Positions 24,297 through 33,240 of a stretch of 64,000 bases of DNA are shown here, in pieces. The notes beneath the pieces were generated by a model that saw only the letters and a program-made list of their open reading frames with translations, had not been told where the DNA came from and ran no database searches. The position numbers were made by a program, and so were the translations under genes. Source of the DNA: Aggregatilinea lenta (GTDB taxonomy: Bacteria > Chloroflexota > Anaerolineae > Aggregatilineales > Aggregatilineaceae); the NCBI RefSeq assembly GCF_003569045.1, contig NZ_BFCB01000002.1:868001-932000 (forward strand), given 5' to 3'. Position 1 is the stretch's first letter. Each line of letters opens with the position of its first letter.

Positions 24297-26255
24297 CTAT
24301 TGAACGATGGCGTCGGCCAGATCCTGCGGGGCCAGCTTGTGGTCGAGCGTCAGGCTCCCGTCGATGTACAGCGCGTGCCAGACCTGGAACGAGAGGATCG
24401 CCCACAGCGGCCACAGCTCGTATCCCCGCCGGGACATGTGATCGTCCACCAGCCGGGCGACCGTCTCCGGGCGGAACACGCCCGCCGCCTCGATCCGCTC
24501 GCGCGCGAGGTGCGTGTCAACCAGCGGGCGCAGCACCGTGCGCAGCCAGTCCGAGCTGGGCGGGATGAATCCCCACTTAGGCCGGTTCAGGATCTCGGCA
24601 GGCACGAGGTCGCGCACGGCGTCTTTGAGGATCGTCTTGAACCCACCCCCGCGCAGCTTGTAATCGAGCGGAAGGCTCAGGCCAAAGTTCACCAGCGCGT
24701 GATCCTCGAACGGCGCGCGTGCCTCGATGGACATCGCCATGCTCATCTTGTCCACGCGCATATTGCTGTCTTCCGCCACCCACCGCCGCAGGCTCGTATA
24801 CGCGATGCGATCCGCGAAATGATCAGTCTGCGGCGCGCTCAATATCGGGCGTAGCGAACGCTCCAGAATCGCCGGCGCGCGCCCAGCCAGCCCGTCCCGC
24901 GCCAGCAGATCGGGCAGCTGCGCGGGGTCGATGATGCGCATCCAGTGCAAATAGCGCGCCACCGGCTCCACTGCCCGCGATTTCTGCGCGAGCTTGCGCA
25001 CGCTGTCCAGGCGGGCGGGCGCGCGCTCCAACAGCGGCGTCAGCACGGACGAGCGCAGCAGCCCCGGCACGCGCAGATAGCGCTCAAGCATGAGGTCGGC
25101 GCGATAATGCGCATATCCGCCAAAAATCTCGTCGCTGCCGTCCCCGCTGAGCAGCACCGGCACGCCCCTCAACCGCGCGAGTGCCGCCACGTACGCCGTC
25201 TGCACGATGGCGGGCTGCACGGTCGGCTCGTCCATCGCGTGGATCAGGTGCGGGAATAGCGCCGCCAATGACTCATCCTGCCGGATCGTGATCAGGTGAT
25301 GTTCCGCCTTCAGCGCCTGCGCCGCCACCGCCGCGTAACGCGTATCGACGTTGAATTTGGTATCGCCCTTGCTGCCCGGCGCGTGATCGAACCCCACGGT
25401 GAAGCTCTGCACCGGCTGGTTGATCGCCCGGCTGACCAGCGCAGCCACGGCGGTCGAATCGACGCCGCCGCTCAGGAACACGCCCAACGGCACGTCGCTC
25501 ATCAGCCGCATCTCGACCGCTTCGGCCAGCATCTCGCGCGTGCGCCGCACCGCCTCGTCGTACGATCCGGCAAACGGGTGCAGCGTGTCCATGTCAGGCT
25601 GCCAGTAGCGCCTCGTCTCGACACCTTCCGCGTCCACCCGCAGCCATTCGCCCGGCGCAAGCTTCTCGATTCCATCGAACAGCGTCAGCGGCGGCGCGAC
25701 GTATCCCACCGAAAGATACGAGATCAACGCCTCGTCGCACACCGCCCGCCCCACGCCCGGATGTTCCAGCAGCGCCTTGATTTCCGACGCAAACAGCAGA
25801 TCGTCGCCCCGGCGGACCACATACAGCGGTTTTTCGCCCATGCGATCCCGCGCCAGAAACAACCGCCGCCGCCCGCAATCCCAGATCCCGATGGCAAACA
25901 TGCCACGCAGCCGGGTCAGCACGTCCAGGCCCCACGCCTCGTACCCGTGCACGATCACTTCGCTGTCCGTGCCGGTTGCAAAGACGTGGCCCGTGCCCTG
26001 AAGCTCAGCCCGCAGCGCGCGGTAGTTATAGATCTCGCCGTTGAACACCACCGCCACACTGCGATCTTCGTTAAACAGCGGCTGCACGCCCGCCGCCAGG
26101 TCAATGATCGCCAGCCGTCCCGCGCCGAACGCCAGCGCGCCATCGTGAAACGTGCCATACCCGTCGGGGCCGCGATGCGACAGGCACGCCGCCATGCGCT
26201 CGATCAGGGCGGGATCCGCTCCGTGGGGGTTAAACTGACCGTAGATGCCGCACAT
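24297..26255 (-). CDS. asnB: Asparagine synthase, glutamine-hydrolysing
   Basis: 652 residues. The first residue after Met is Cys (MCGIYGQFNPHG), the glutaminase nucleophile of the class II amidotransferase domain (1 to about 215, with SHRGPDGYG, LAIIDLAAGVQPLFNEDRSVAVVFNGEIYN). The synthetase domain (about 235-620) has the ATP-pyrophosphatase loop FLSGGVDSTAVAAL and SGDGSDEIFGGY. It converts aspartate, glutamine and ATP to asparagine. At 652 residues it matches the longer AsnB/AsnO group, whose members sometimes modify other substrates, such as cell-wall components, so a non-asparagine role cannot be excluded. AGGAACC upstream serves as ribosome site. Confidence 0.94.
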   Translation of the reverse strand: MCGIYGQFNPHGADPALIERMAACLSHRGPDGYGTFHDGALAFGAGRLAIIDLAAGVQPLFNEDRSVAVVFNGEIYNYRALRAELQGTGHVFATGTDSEVIVHGYEAWGLDVLTRLRGMFAIGIWDCGRRRLFLARDRMGEKPLYVVRRGDDLLFASEIKALLEHPGVGRAVCDEALISYLSVGYVAPPLTLFDGIEKLAPGEWLRVDAEGVETRRYWQPDMDTLHPFAGSYDEAVRRTREMLAEAVEMRLMSDVPLGVFLSGGVDSTAVAALVSRAINQPVQSFTVGFDHAPGSKGDTKFNVDTRYAAVAAQALKAEHHLITIRQDESLAALFPHLIHAMDEPTVQPAIVQTAYVAALARLRGVPVLLSGDGSDEIFGGYAHYRADLMLERYLRVPGLLRSSVLTPLLERAPARLDSVRKLAQKSRAVEPVARYLHWMRIIDPAQLPDLLARDGLAGRAPAILERSLRPILSAPQTDHFADRIAYTSLRRWVAEDSNMRVDKMSMAMSIEARAPFEDHALVNFGLSLPLDYKLRGGGFKTILKDAVRDLVPAEILNRPKWGFIPPSSDWLRTVLRPLVDTHLARERIEAAGVFRPETVARLVDDHMSRRGYELWPLWAILSFQVWHALYIDGSLTLDHKLAPQDLADAIVQ

Positions 26256-26438
26256 AAGGTTCCTACTGTGTTGGAATGTGATCAGGCCACACTGAATAGT
26301 ACAGCGACACGCTGGTGTCAGCGCGCGGATGAGAGATATCAGCGGGATGTGGAATGGTTGGCCCTAAGAGCGTATCTGCAAAGGGGATTGTGGTATGATC
26401 CCTACTATCCCTCAAGACCCGGAGCGTTAATAGAGTGG

Positions 26439-26492
26439 CTCCCCTTCTCCCCAGGGGAGAAGGGGCTGGGGGTTGAGGGTTTGCGGACACAC
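26439..26492. repeat. Family-B variant hairpin repeat
   Basis: CCCCTTCTCCCC-AGGGGAGAAGGGG followed by CTGGGGGTTGAGGGTTTGCG and ACACAC. The 32338-32392 repeat shares the same right flank. It directly abuts the stop codon of the FHA gene. Confidence 0.75.
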
Positions 26493-26493
26493 G

Positions 26494-27006
26494 CTAAGAC
26501 GTGCGCGGCTTGCGCTGGAACGAGATCCGCAGCGCCAACTTGCCCAGCACCAGCTCGTCTTCGTTGCGCAGCACGCGCGGCTGGAAGGGAAACAGCCGCT
26601 TCCCGTTCAGGAAGGAGCCGTTGACGCTGTCCAGATCCTGCACCATGATCGTGGCGCTCTGGCGCACCAACTTGACGTGACGGCGCGACACGCCCATCGC
26701 CATCGCGCCGAACGGCGTCAGGTCGATGTCCGGTGACGCATCGCCCCCGGCACGCCCGATCACGCACTCGTACGCGAAGCGCGTTTCGAGCTGATCGTTG
26801 GTGTGGCGAATGCGAATGATGATGCTGCTTTTATCGCCAAAATAGGCTGTGCCCCAGCGCATTTGGGGCTGAAGGTGTTGCGACTGTGGGAGGTTATGCG
26901 TCGCCAGGGCCTGCAACCCGGCAGGTAAAATGTGGCCGCACGCATAACAGTAGGTCGCATCCTCCGTGTTAACCGTTTTACAGTTGACGCAAACCTGATC
27001 CGCCAT
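26494..27006 (-). CDS. Zinc-ribbon plus FHA-domain protein
   Basis: 170 residues. Residues about 5-25 form a zinc ribbon (CVNCKTVNTEDATYCYACGH). An FHA domain follows at about 65-165 with the core signature YECVIGRAGGDASPDIDLTPFGAMAMGVSRRHVKLVR and DLDSVNGSFLNGKRL: Gly-Arg, Ser-Arg-Arg-His and Asn-Gly are all present. FHA domains bind phosphothreonine, so it likely reads Ser/Thr kinase signals, although no such kinase is in the window. It lies one base after the acyltransferase stop codon (TAA-C-ATG), so the two are almost certainly co-transcribed and translationally coupled. Confidence 0.92.
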   Translation of the reverse strand: MADQVCVNCKTVNTEDATYCYACGHILPAGLQALATHNLPQSQHLQPQMRWGTAYFGDKSSIIIRIRHTNDQLETRFAYECVIGRAGGDASPDIDLTPFGAMAMGVSRRHVKLVRQSATIMVQDLDSVNGSFLNGKRLFPFQPRVLRNEDELVLGKLALRISFQRKPRTS

Positions 27007-27007
27007 G

Positions 27008-28108
27008 TTAATAGTTCCGCCTCACGCTGGCCGCAATCAGCGTCTCGGACTGCCCACCTGCCTTCATTATAGTCCGTTCCGGCAGCACGCGCACTTGGAA
27101 GCCTTGCAGCTCCGCCCAGGCGATCTGCGCCCGCAGCGCGCGCAGCGCTTCCACCACACGCTCGGCGCGGTTATAGCCCAGCCGGTAGCCCAGGAAGATC
27201 GGGTCGCCCTCGTAGAAACGGATCGCGGCGTCCAGGGCAGCCCCCAGTTTGGCCGGGTCGGTCAGCGTCGCGTACTGCGACAGCGGCTTGGCTTCCAGCA
27301 GCTTGTAGTTGCGGTAGACCACTTCCAGCAGCACGTCGTGATGGAAATAGTAGGCCAGGTCTTCGCCGTATGGAATCTCCAAATCCGGCGGCACGAACAC
27401 CGGTAGGCCGTCCGGCATCGTGATTTCAGTGCGGAAGGCGTAGCGCTCCTCCAGGACCTGGCTGTCGGACGCTCGTGTCTCGACCGGCATCAGGGCGTGG
27501 ATGCGCCGCATGATCTCCTGGCTGGCGTCGTTAATCGCGGCCCGGCGCTCGCGGACCGAGGGTGGGTTGGGCACGGGCGGGATCAGCTGGCCGATGGACA
27601 TCGACAGGCGCGGACGCTTCAGGCGCATGGCGTTACCAATTGCCCCGAACATCCCGCCAAAGCCAATCGGCAGGATCGGCGCACCGGTCTGCTGGCTGAG
27701 CCACGCTACACCGGGACGCGCTTCGTCGGCGTGGTGATCCCAGATACCCCCCTCGGGGAAGATCCCCAGCACGTTGCCCTGCTCCAGCACTTCACGCGCG
27801 GCGCGCAGCGCTTCGCGGTCGATGTGTCCGCGCCGGATCGGGATGAAGCGATACCACTGCGCCATGAAGTTGAACGTGGGGTCGAACGGCACGTCGCCGT
27901 TGCCGATTAGCTCCGGCACGTGCGGCAGGTTAACGACCAACAGCGCCACTTCGATCGCGGCGCTGTGATTTCCAACAGCAATATATGGCCCGCGCCGGGG
28001 GATGTTTTCCAGCCCGGTGATGGTGGTGCGTGTGAGGGCGGCCTGTAACACCCGACCGATCCGTTGTGAGATCTGGCGGCGGTAGAAATAGCGAACGCGA
28101 TTGCTCAT
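27008..28108 (-). CDS. PlsC-like 1-acyl-glycerol-3-phosphate acyltransferase-family protein
   Basis: 366 residues from the ATG at 28108; the longer open frame to 28219 adds residues without family similarity. An acyltransferase domain covers about 25-215. Block I reads GNHSAAIE, so the catalytic His is present but the usual Asp of HxxxxD is Glu. Block III is FPEGGIW, replacing the common FPEGTRS, and block IV is LPIGFGG. A second part of about 150 residues follows (AFRTEITMPDGLPVFVPPDLEIPYGEDLAYYFHHDVLLEVVYRNYKLLEAKPLSQ), whose function I do not recognise. The family transfers fatty acyl chains to lysophospholipids at the membrane. It is the first gene of a two-gene unit with the FHA gene. 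Confidence 0.85.
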   Translation of the reverse strand: MSNRVRYFYRRQISQRIGRVLQAALTRTTITGLENIPRRGPYIAVGNHSAAIEVALLVVNLPHVPELIGNGDVPFDPTFNFMAQWYRFIPIRRGHIDREALRAAREVLEQGNVLGIFPEGGIWDHHADEARPGVAWLSQQTGAPILPIGFGGMFGAIGNAMRLKRPRLSMSIGQLIPPVPNPPSVRERRAAINDASQEIMRRIHALMPVETRASDSQVLEERYAFRTEITMPDGLPVFVPPDLEIPYGEDLAYYFHHDVLLEVVYRNYKLLEAKPLSQYATLTDPAKLGAALDAAIRFYEGDPIFLGYRLGYNRAERVVEALRALRAQIAWAELQGFQVRVLPERTIMKAGGQSETLIAASVRRNY

Positions 28109-28316
28109 GGGGAACGTTCCTGGTTGTGCTGTGCGTCTGCGTAGAGGTGCGAATTCACCATCCCAAACTATACCCCATCCTGGCCGGTTTCGCCGTCGGT
28201 TCTGCCAAACAACCGCCAAATTTCATCCGTTTGTCCTGCCCCCTCGCGAGCAGCACAGCGCGGGAACGCCAGAGGCTCGTACGCCGCCGCTCCCCGATCG
28301 CTCATGGACCGCTGTT

Positions 28317-28423
28317 TAAGGGCAGGTTTCTAACCTGCCTGCTCTTTTGGTCCATACGCCCCTACAGAACCACCGGGCATTGGCTTGTCTCCCCTCTCCA
28401 ACTTGATTTCGGGGGTGAGGTCT
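28317..28423. repeat. Family-A hairpin plus family-B element lacking one arm
   Basis: 28317-28342 is a family-A type palindrome (AAGGGCAGGTTTCTAACCTG-CC). From 28360 the sequence CCTACAGAACCACCGG is shared with 58025. 28387-28423 begins CCCCTCTCCAACTTGATT as in other family-B copies but jumps to CGGGGGTGAGGTCTG, so the right stem arm is deleted. Confidence 0.7.
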
Positions 28424-28474
28424 GCCCTTAGGTCCCTCGCGTATGGACCCGCACATATGCAAACGCCGGGCGTT

Positions 28475-28507
28475 TAAAAGCACTCGACCGGAGCAAGTCC
28501 GGTCGAG
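28475..28507 (-). terminator. Rho-independent terminator of the sigma-factor gene
   Basis: Minus strand CTCGACCGGA, five-base loop, TCCGGTCGAG, then TGCTTTT. Perfect ten-pair stem about 50 bases past the stop at 28555. Confidence 0.88.
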
Positions 28508-28554
28508 CACACTATGAGGGGGACATAGTGGAAGATGTTATGCTGTAACTCGAA

Positions 28555-29667
28555 TTATTCGAGATACTCGCCTAAGCCATATTCCTGCTGAAGCTGGCGC
28601 AGTTTGCTCAGCGCCGCGTGCTGAAGCTGGCGAATGCGCTCGCGGCTGTAGCCCATGAGCTGCCCGATCTGCGACATGCTGTGCGTATCGCCGTCTTCCA
28701 GCCCAAAGCGCAGCTGGATGATGCGGGCTTCACGCGGGGGCAGCGCGCCCAGCAGGAAGCTGATCGATTCGACAAGCAGCTCGCGGGCAGTCGCCTCTTC
28801 CGGCAGCTCGCTTTCCTTGTCGGCCACGAGGTCGGCACGCGGGCGGTTTTCTTCGTCGCCGATCAGCTCGTCGAGCTGCACCGGCTCGCGCGCGGCCAAC
28901 ATGGTCGTTTCGACCTGCTCCGGCGTCAGGTTGCTTTCCTGCGCCAGTTCTTCATAGGTAGGCTCGCGGCCCAGTTCCTGGGCGAGGCGCTCGCTGGCGC
29001 GGCGCAGCCGGCCCCACCGCTGGCCCTGGTTGATCGGCAGGCGGATGGTGCGGCCACGGTCACCGGCAGCGCGGGCAATCGACTGGCGAATCCACCACGT
29101 CGCGTAGGTGCTCAGACGCACGCCGCGCAGCGGGTCGAAGCGATCGACCGCCTTCATCAGGCCCAGATTGCCTTCCTGAATCAGATCCGGCAGCGGCAGG
29201 CCGCGACCCTGGTACTTCTTCGCGATGGAGATCACCAGGCGAGTGTTCGCCATGATCAGTTCCTGGCGCGCCGCTTCACCCAGTTCGTAGACATCAGCCA
29301 ACTCGCTGCGCACCTCGTCGGACAGGTTCTCGGCGTGCAGCCGCTCGTTAGCGTGGTTACCGGCCTGCACCATGCGCGCCAGCCCCTGCTCGCGCTCCAC
29401 GTCGATCGGCTCGGAGATCGGGCGAATGTCACGGAAATAGAATTGGAGAAGGTCGGCATCAACGGCTGGCATATCTCGCTCACGCGAGGCGTTTTCGGTA
29501 TAACCCTCCGGCTCGGCTTCAGCCTGAGCGCCGGTTTCGACTTCGTCGTCGTCTTCTTCCGGTGTTTCGACGACTTCTTCGTAAGGCGCGTGGTATTCGC
29601 GCAGGCCCCAACGCGCTGAACGAGCGTCTTCAACCTTCTCGTCAAGGTAACTCGGAATAGCAACCAC
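28555..29667 (-). CDS. Primary-type RNA polymerase sigma factor (RpoD/SigA family)
   Basis: 370 residues, starting at GTG with AAGGGG 7 bases upstream. Region 1.2 is recognisable ([32 protein letters not shown]). Region 2 is canonical: [76 protein letters not shown]. Region 3 ([25 protein letters not shown]) and region 4.2 ([48 protein letters not shown]) follow. The N-terminal 65 residues are very acidic with runs of Glu/Asp and replace a classical region 1.1. It could be the housekeeping sigma or a group 2 paralogue; one window cannot decide. It stands alone with its own terminator and an AT-rich upstream region. Confidence 0.93.
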   Translation of the reverse strand: MVAIPSYLDEKVEDARSARWGLREYHAPYEEVVETPEEDDDEVETGAQAEAEPEGYTENASRERDMPAVDADLLQFYFRDIRPISEPIDVEREQGLARMVQAGNHANERLHAENLSDEVRSELADVYELGEAARQELIMANTRLVISIAKKYQGRGLPLPDLIQEGNLGLMKAVDRFDPLRGVRLSTYATWWIRQSIARAAGDRGRTIRLPINQGQRWGRLRRASERLAQELGREPTYEELAQESNLTPEQVETTMLAAREPVQLDELIGDEENRPRADLVADKESELPEEATARELLVESISFLLGALPPREARIIQLRFGLEDGDTHSMSQIGQLMGYSRERIRQLQHAALSKLRQLQQEYGLGEYLE

Positions 29668-29787
29668 AGGTAGACCCCTTCCCTGGCGGAGTGGACGCTA
29701 GGCCGCCTGCCTAAGCCCTCATACGACCGAGAGCGGAGACGAATCCACTCAACTTAATGGTACAGCATTAATCAGATTTACATGATT

Positions 29788-29806
29788 AGAATTTGAGAAA
29801 AATTCT
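29788..29806 (-). promoter_or_regulatory. AT-rich palindrome upstream of the sigma-factor gene
   Basis: AGAATTT-GAGAA-AAATTCT, a perfect seven-base inverted repeat within the AT-rich segment 29755-29820 and about 120 bases before the GTG start. It could be an operator or part of the promoter region. The remaining gap to 30137 contains no gene that I can support; TATATA with AGGAG at about 29932 may belong to the CPBP gene transcript. Confidence 0.45.
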
Positions 29807-30137
29807 GAGCAAATTCATGCGCTCGATTGAGGACGGTCACTTGTCCTCCGGCGTCACCCCGATCGCTCACGGCGACGCTGGCTATAAAGTTACGCTAATT
29901 CACAGGGGAACACATCAGCCTATCGGACGGTTTATATATAGGAGAAGTGGGTAATTTATGCCGGTTTGGGGTGGAAAATGGCCCAAAACCGGGGTATTCT
30001 GCCATGAGTCAGGGGGGCGAGGACTGTTTGGGCCTGGATCATCTGGTTCGGTTATAAGCGTGATCGAGTCTCGCTGCCAACTACAGCGGCCCGCCGCCGC
30101 ACCCCAAAACGGCTTGTTGGAGCTAGAGGATAAACCC

Positions 30138-30770
30138 ATGCTGCCATCACCGGCGTCTACGCCCGGCTCAGAACGTGCATCGTTTCGCATCAATGCGTTG
30201 CGCCTGACGCGCGGCGGCGTGCTGCTCGGTGCGGGTATGATCGCGCTGGGCGTGCTGTGGGCAGGCGTCATCCGGGACCGCGACCTGAGCGCGTGGTTCC
30301 CGGCGCAGGGCTGGCTGGGCGAGATCGCGCTGGGGCTGCTGGTCGGCGCGGGGTTCAGCGCCCTGGCCTGGACCGCCGCGTCCCGCATTCCGGCACTGAA
30401 TGCGATCCTCCGCCTGCTCACCGAAACGCTCGATTTCCCCTCCTTCCGCTACTATCACGCCCTCACGCTGGGACTGGTGGCGGGCGTCCCGGAGGAAATC
30501 CTGTTCCGGGGCGCGCTCCAGCCCGACCTCAAGCTGGTGCTCACGGCGATCCTGTTCGGCCTGCTGCACGCGATCACCCCGGCCTATGGCCTTTACGCGA
30601 CGCTGGCGGGCGGCGTGCTGGGCGCGCTGACGCTGTGGCGCGGCAGCCTGTGGGCCGCCGTCGCCGCGCACGCCGCCATCGACACGGTGACGTTCGTGCT
30701 GCTCATCCGCCGCTGGCGGCGCCTGCATGCCGCCGCGATTGCCGGGCCGGACAGCCGCCCGGTCTGCTAG
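30138..30770 (+). CDS. CPBP-family intramembrane glutamic protease
   Basis: 210 residues, with AGAGGA 7 bases before the ATG; a longer frame from 29958 looks non-coding. It is a multi-pass membrane protein with hydrophobic segments at about 25-43, 60-80, 108-125, 135-150, 155-170 and 175-195. The three family motifs are in order: EExxxR (PEEILFRGAL), FGLLHA and HAAID. These residues form the active site of Rce1/Abi-type proteases, which cut proteins in the membrane and, in bacteria, are linked to bacteriocin immunity or envelope tasks. The substrate is unknown. No peptide or bacteriocin gene was seen beside it. Confidence 0.88.
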   Translation: MLPSPASTPGSERASFRINALRLTRGGVLLGAGMIALGVLWAGVIRDRDLSAWFPAQGWLGEIALGLLVGAGFSALAWTAASRIPALNAILRLLTETLDFPSFRYYHALTLGLVAGVPEEILFRGALQPDLKLVLTAILFGLLHAITPAYGLYATLAGGVLGALTLWRGSLWAAVAAHAAIDTVTFVLLIRRWRRLHAAAIAGPDSRPVC

Positions 30771-31119
30771 AGGCTGTTATGCACTGTCCGAGGGGGAAAA
30801 CGGTTTTTTCCTCGCCTACTGACCTGTGAGAGGTTGTTCTTTCTGCACACCGGTTCGGCCCAAAAGTTCATTACAGCCTCTGGAAGCCACGCTACACGGC
30901 AGCGCATCTTTTATAAGACGAGCGGGTTTTTCAATTTTGAGGAATATCCTCTAAGCGTTACACTCATTCGCTTGGATTGCGGAATCATCAGATCCGCGCT
31001 CACCAGACCTGTCCGACTAAGCGCCGACGGGCCTTTTCTGTGATAGTGTGTTTCTATGTCTGCCGCTGCATCGCCTGCGAAAGCAGTCACCGCTCAGCCT
31101 GTATGGAGGTTCAAAAACT
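30771..31119. other. Gap between the CPBP gene and ino1
   Basis: No gene supported. A small hairpin GAGGGGGAAAACGGTTTTTTCC at about 30789 may end the CPBP transcript. No clear promoter for the next gene was identified. Confidence 0.3.
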
Positions 31120-32271
31120 GTGTCTGATCATAAAGTCCGCGTTGCCATTATTGGTGTAGGTAACTGCGCCAATTCCCTCGTCCAGGGTGTTCACTTCTAC
31201 CAAAACGCTGCCGAAGACGAGCAAATCCCCGGCCTGATGCACGTCAATCTCGGCGGGTATCATATTCGTGACGTCGAGTTCAGCGCCGCGTTCGACATCG
31301 ACGCAGATAAGGTCGGCAAGGACCTGAGCGAGGCGATCTGGAGCGGCCAGAACAACACGATCAAGTTCACCGACGTGCCGTTCATGGGTGTGCCGGTCCA
31401 CCGTGGCATGACCCACGACGGTCTGGGCAAGTACCTCAAGCAGAAGATCACCAAGGCCCCCGGCCCCACCGCCGACATCGTGCAGATCCTCAAGGACACC
31501 AAGACCGACATCGTCGTCAACTACCTGCCCGTGGGCAGCGAGCAGGCGACCAAGTGGTACGTCGAGCAGGTGCTCAACGCGGGCTGTGCGTTTGTGAACG
31601 CGATCCCGGTCTTCATCGCCCGCGAGCCGTACTGGCAGAATCGCTTTGCCGAGCGCGGCCTGCCGATGATCGGTGACGACATCAAGTCGCAGGTCGGCGC
31701 GACGATCCTGCACCGCGTGCTGGCCAACCTGTTCAACGATCGCGGCGTCAAGCTGGAGCGCACCAGCCAGCTCAACGTTGGCGGCAACATGGACTTCTAC
31801 AACATGCTGGAGCGCGAGCGCCTGGAGAGCAAGAAGATCTCCAAGACCAACGCCGTGACCAGCCAACTGCCCTACGAAGTCGATCCCAATAACGTCTACA
31901 TCGGCCCGAGCGACTACGTGCCGTGGCTGCTGGACCGCAAGTGGGCGCACATTCGCCTGGAAGGCACCACCTTCGGCAATGTGCCGCTGAACATCGAACT
32001 CAAGCTGGAAGTCTGGGACAGCCCCAACAGCGCGGGCGTGATCATCGACGCGGTGCGCTGCGCCAAGATCGGCCTGGATCGCGGCCTGTGCGGCACGCTC
32101 GAAGCCCCGGCGTCCTACTTCATGAAGTCGCCGCCCGTCCAGCACCCCGACGACGTCGCGCGCAACAACGTCGAGGCGTTCATTCACGGCGACTACAACG
32201 AAACCGTACGGCCTCCGGCGGGCTACAGCGGCCACGACAAGCCGTCGGTGCCCACCTCGGACGAAGAATAA
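31120..32271 (+). CDS. ino1: Inositol-3-phosphate synthase
   Basis: 383 residues from the GTG at 31120; GGAGG lies 10 bases upstream, and the protein then begins [23 protein letters not shown], the NAD-binding turn. Further family marks are [34 protein letters not shown], ALxAG-type [33 protein letters not shown] and [20 protein letters not shown]. Length and sequence fit the shorter actinobacterial/archaeal type of the enzyme rather than the eukaryotic one. It turns glucose-6-phosphate into inositol phosphate for phosphatidylinositol lipids or compatible solutes. It has its own strong terminator and appears monocistronic. Confidence 0.95.
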   Translation: MSDHKVRVAIIGVGNCANSLVQGVHFYQNAAEDEQIPGLMHVNLGGYHIRDVEFSAAFDIDADKVGKDLSEAIWSGQNNTIKFTDVPFMGVPVHRGMTHDGLGKYLKQKITKAPGPTADIVQILKDTKTDIVVNYLPVGSEQATKWYVEQVLNAGCAFVNAIPVFIAREPYWQNRFAERGLPMIGDDIKSQVGATILHRVLANLFNDRGVKLERTSQLNVGGNMDFYNMLERERLESKKISKTNAVTSQLPYEVDPNNVYIGPSDYVPWLLDRKWAHIRLEGTTFGNVPLNIELKLEVWDSPNSAGVIIDAVRCAKIGLDRGLCGTLEAPASYFMKSPPVQHPDDVARNNVEAFIHGDYNETVRPPAGYSGHDKPSVPTSDEE

Positions 32272-32337
32272 GAGCGCGTAAGGAAAGCGGTTTACTACCC
32301 TTCGCGTTACTCACGGCAAGCACCCCTCCTGTTCTGT

Positions 32338-32392
32338 TCCCCTTTTCCCTGAGGGAGAAGGGACCGGGGGATGAGGGTTTCCGTACACACTC
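32338..32392. repeat. Family-B variant hairpin repeat
   Basis: CCCCTTTTCCCT-GAGGGAGAAGGG followed by ACCGGGGGATGAGGGTTTCC and ACACAC. The right flank matches 26439-26492. Lies between ino1 and its terminator. Confidence 0.7.
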
Positions 32393-32413
32393 TAGCCCTC
32401 ACACGATATTTCA

Positions 32414-32440
32414 AGGGCAGCCGCGTGGCTGCCCTTTTTT
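32414..32440 (+). terminator. Rho-independent terminator downstream of ino1
   Basis: AGGGCAGCC-GCGT-GGCTGCCCT followed by TTTTT. Perfect nine-pair stem. It lies about 140 bases after the ino1 stop, beyond the family-B repeat. Confidence 0.93.
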
Positions 32441-32441
32441 G

Positions 32442-32640
32442 TATCTACCTCCTTGCAAACAGTTGGATTTTGTAATTGCCTGTAAGGAAAAAACGGCCAA
32501 AATCTGCATTTTGAGGCAAAAACAGCCCATTTTTGTAAGGTTAGACTTTAAAATGCCTTGCAAAAACTTATAAAAACACTTTACAAACTTCACTAAATTG
32601 GCCTATGATAGACATTACATAAAGATTGTCATAAGCACTG
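32442..32640. other. AT-rich upstream region with repeated TTGTAA/TTGCAA-like words
   Basis: About 200 AT-rich bases, unlike nearly all other gaps here. TTGTAA, CTGTAAGG, TTGTAAGG, CTTGCAAAAA, TTATAAAAA and TTACAAA occur at short spacing. No repeat of fixed length and no gene. It ends 30 bases before the small gene at 32671 and probably contains its promoter. Confidence 0.45.
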
Positions 32641-32670
32641 TCCCATTTTTACTGGTGAGGGCCGCACAAG

Positions 32671-33066
32671 ATGGGGTTCGTCGTACGTAAACTACAGGGT
32701 GAGCCGATTGCCATCGTCACCCTTGCGCTGCCCATCGAGCGCTATCCCAGCGGGCCAGGCATGATCTGCCACCAGCTCGCACAGTTAGCCGCCCGCGAGG
32801 CTGGTCCCCTGTTCGCCATCTTCGATATGCGCAGGCTCGAACCATCACTGAGCGATATTCACCTCTGGCTCGCCGATCAAACGCACACCGCCAGCGGCTC
32901 CATCTACGACTCGCGCATCCATCCCATCCTCGTCGGCACCCACCCGATGGTCCCTCTCGCCGCCAAAAAAGCCCGCCAGCACCTGGACATGGAAGTCCGC
33001 CACGTCGCCACCCTGGACGAGGCGCTCACCTACGCGCGCTGCGCTCGCCCGTCCAGAACCGCCTGA
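32671..33066 (+). CDS. Small hypothetical cytoplasmic protein
   Basis: 131 residues, no signal peptide or membrane helix. The pattern of alternating strands and helices (IAIVTLALPIERYPSGPG, GPLFAIFDMRRLEPSLSDIHLWLADQT, IHPILVGTHPMVPLAAKKARQ, VRHVATLDEALTYAR) suggests a compact alpha/beta fold, possibly of the STAS/SpoIIAA kind, but I cannot assign it. GTGAGG upstream is a modest ribosome site. The AT-rich region before it suggests distinctive regulation. It lies just before the glmS leader and on the same strand, separated from it by a candidate promoter. Confidence 0.65.
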   Translation: MGFVVRKLQGEPIAIVTLALPIERYPSGPGMICHQLAQLAAREAGPLFAIFDMRRLEPSLSDIHLWLADQTHTASGSIYDSRIHPILVGTHPMVPLAAKKARQHLDMEVRHVATLDEALTYARCARPSRTA

Positions 33067-33138
33067 GCGCACGCCTTACAACCGCCTCGCATCACCCGCC
33101 GTTTTCCGATCAACTTGCTTACAGTTTTGCCAAGGTGC

Positions 33139-33166
33139 TGGACCCGCGCAAAAAGTTCTGTATACT
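33139..33166 (+). promoter_or_regulatory. Candidate promoter of the glmS leader
   Basis: TGGACC, 16-base spacer, TATACT. It would start the RNA at about 33173, some 70 bases upstream of the predicted ribozyme cleavage site. Confidence 0.55.
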
Positions 33167-33240
33167 GGCTGTAGGTGTTAAACACTTCAACCGGACTTGA
33201 TGCTATCGGGAGGCCGCCTATACGCCCAAACGGGGGAACA

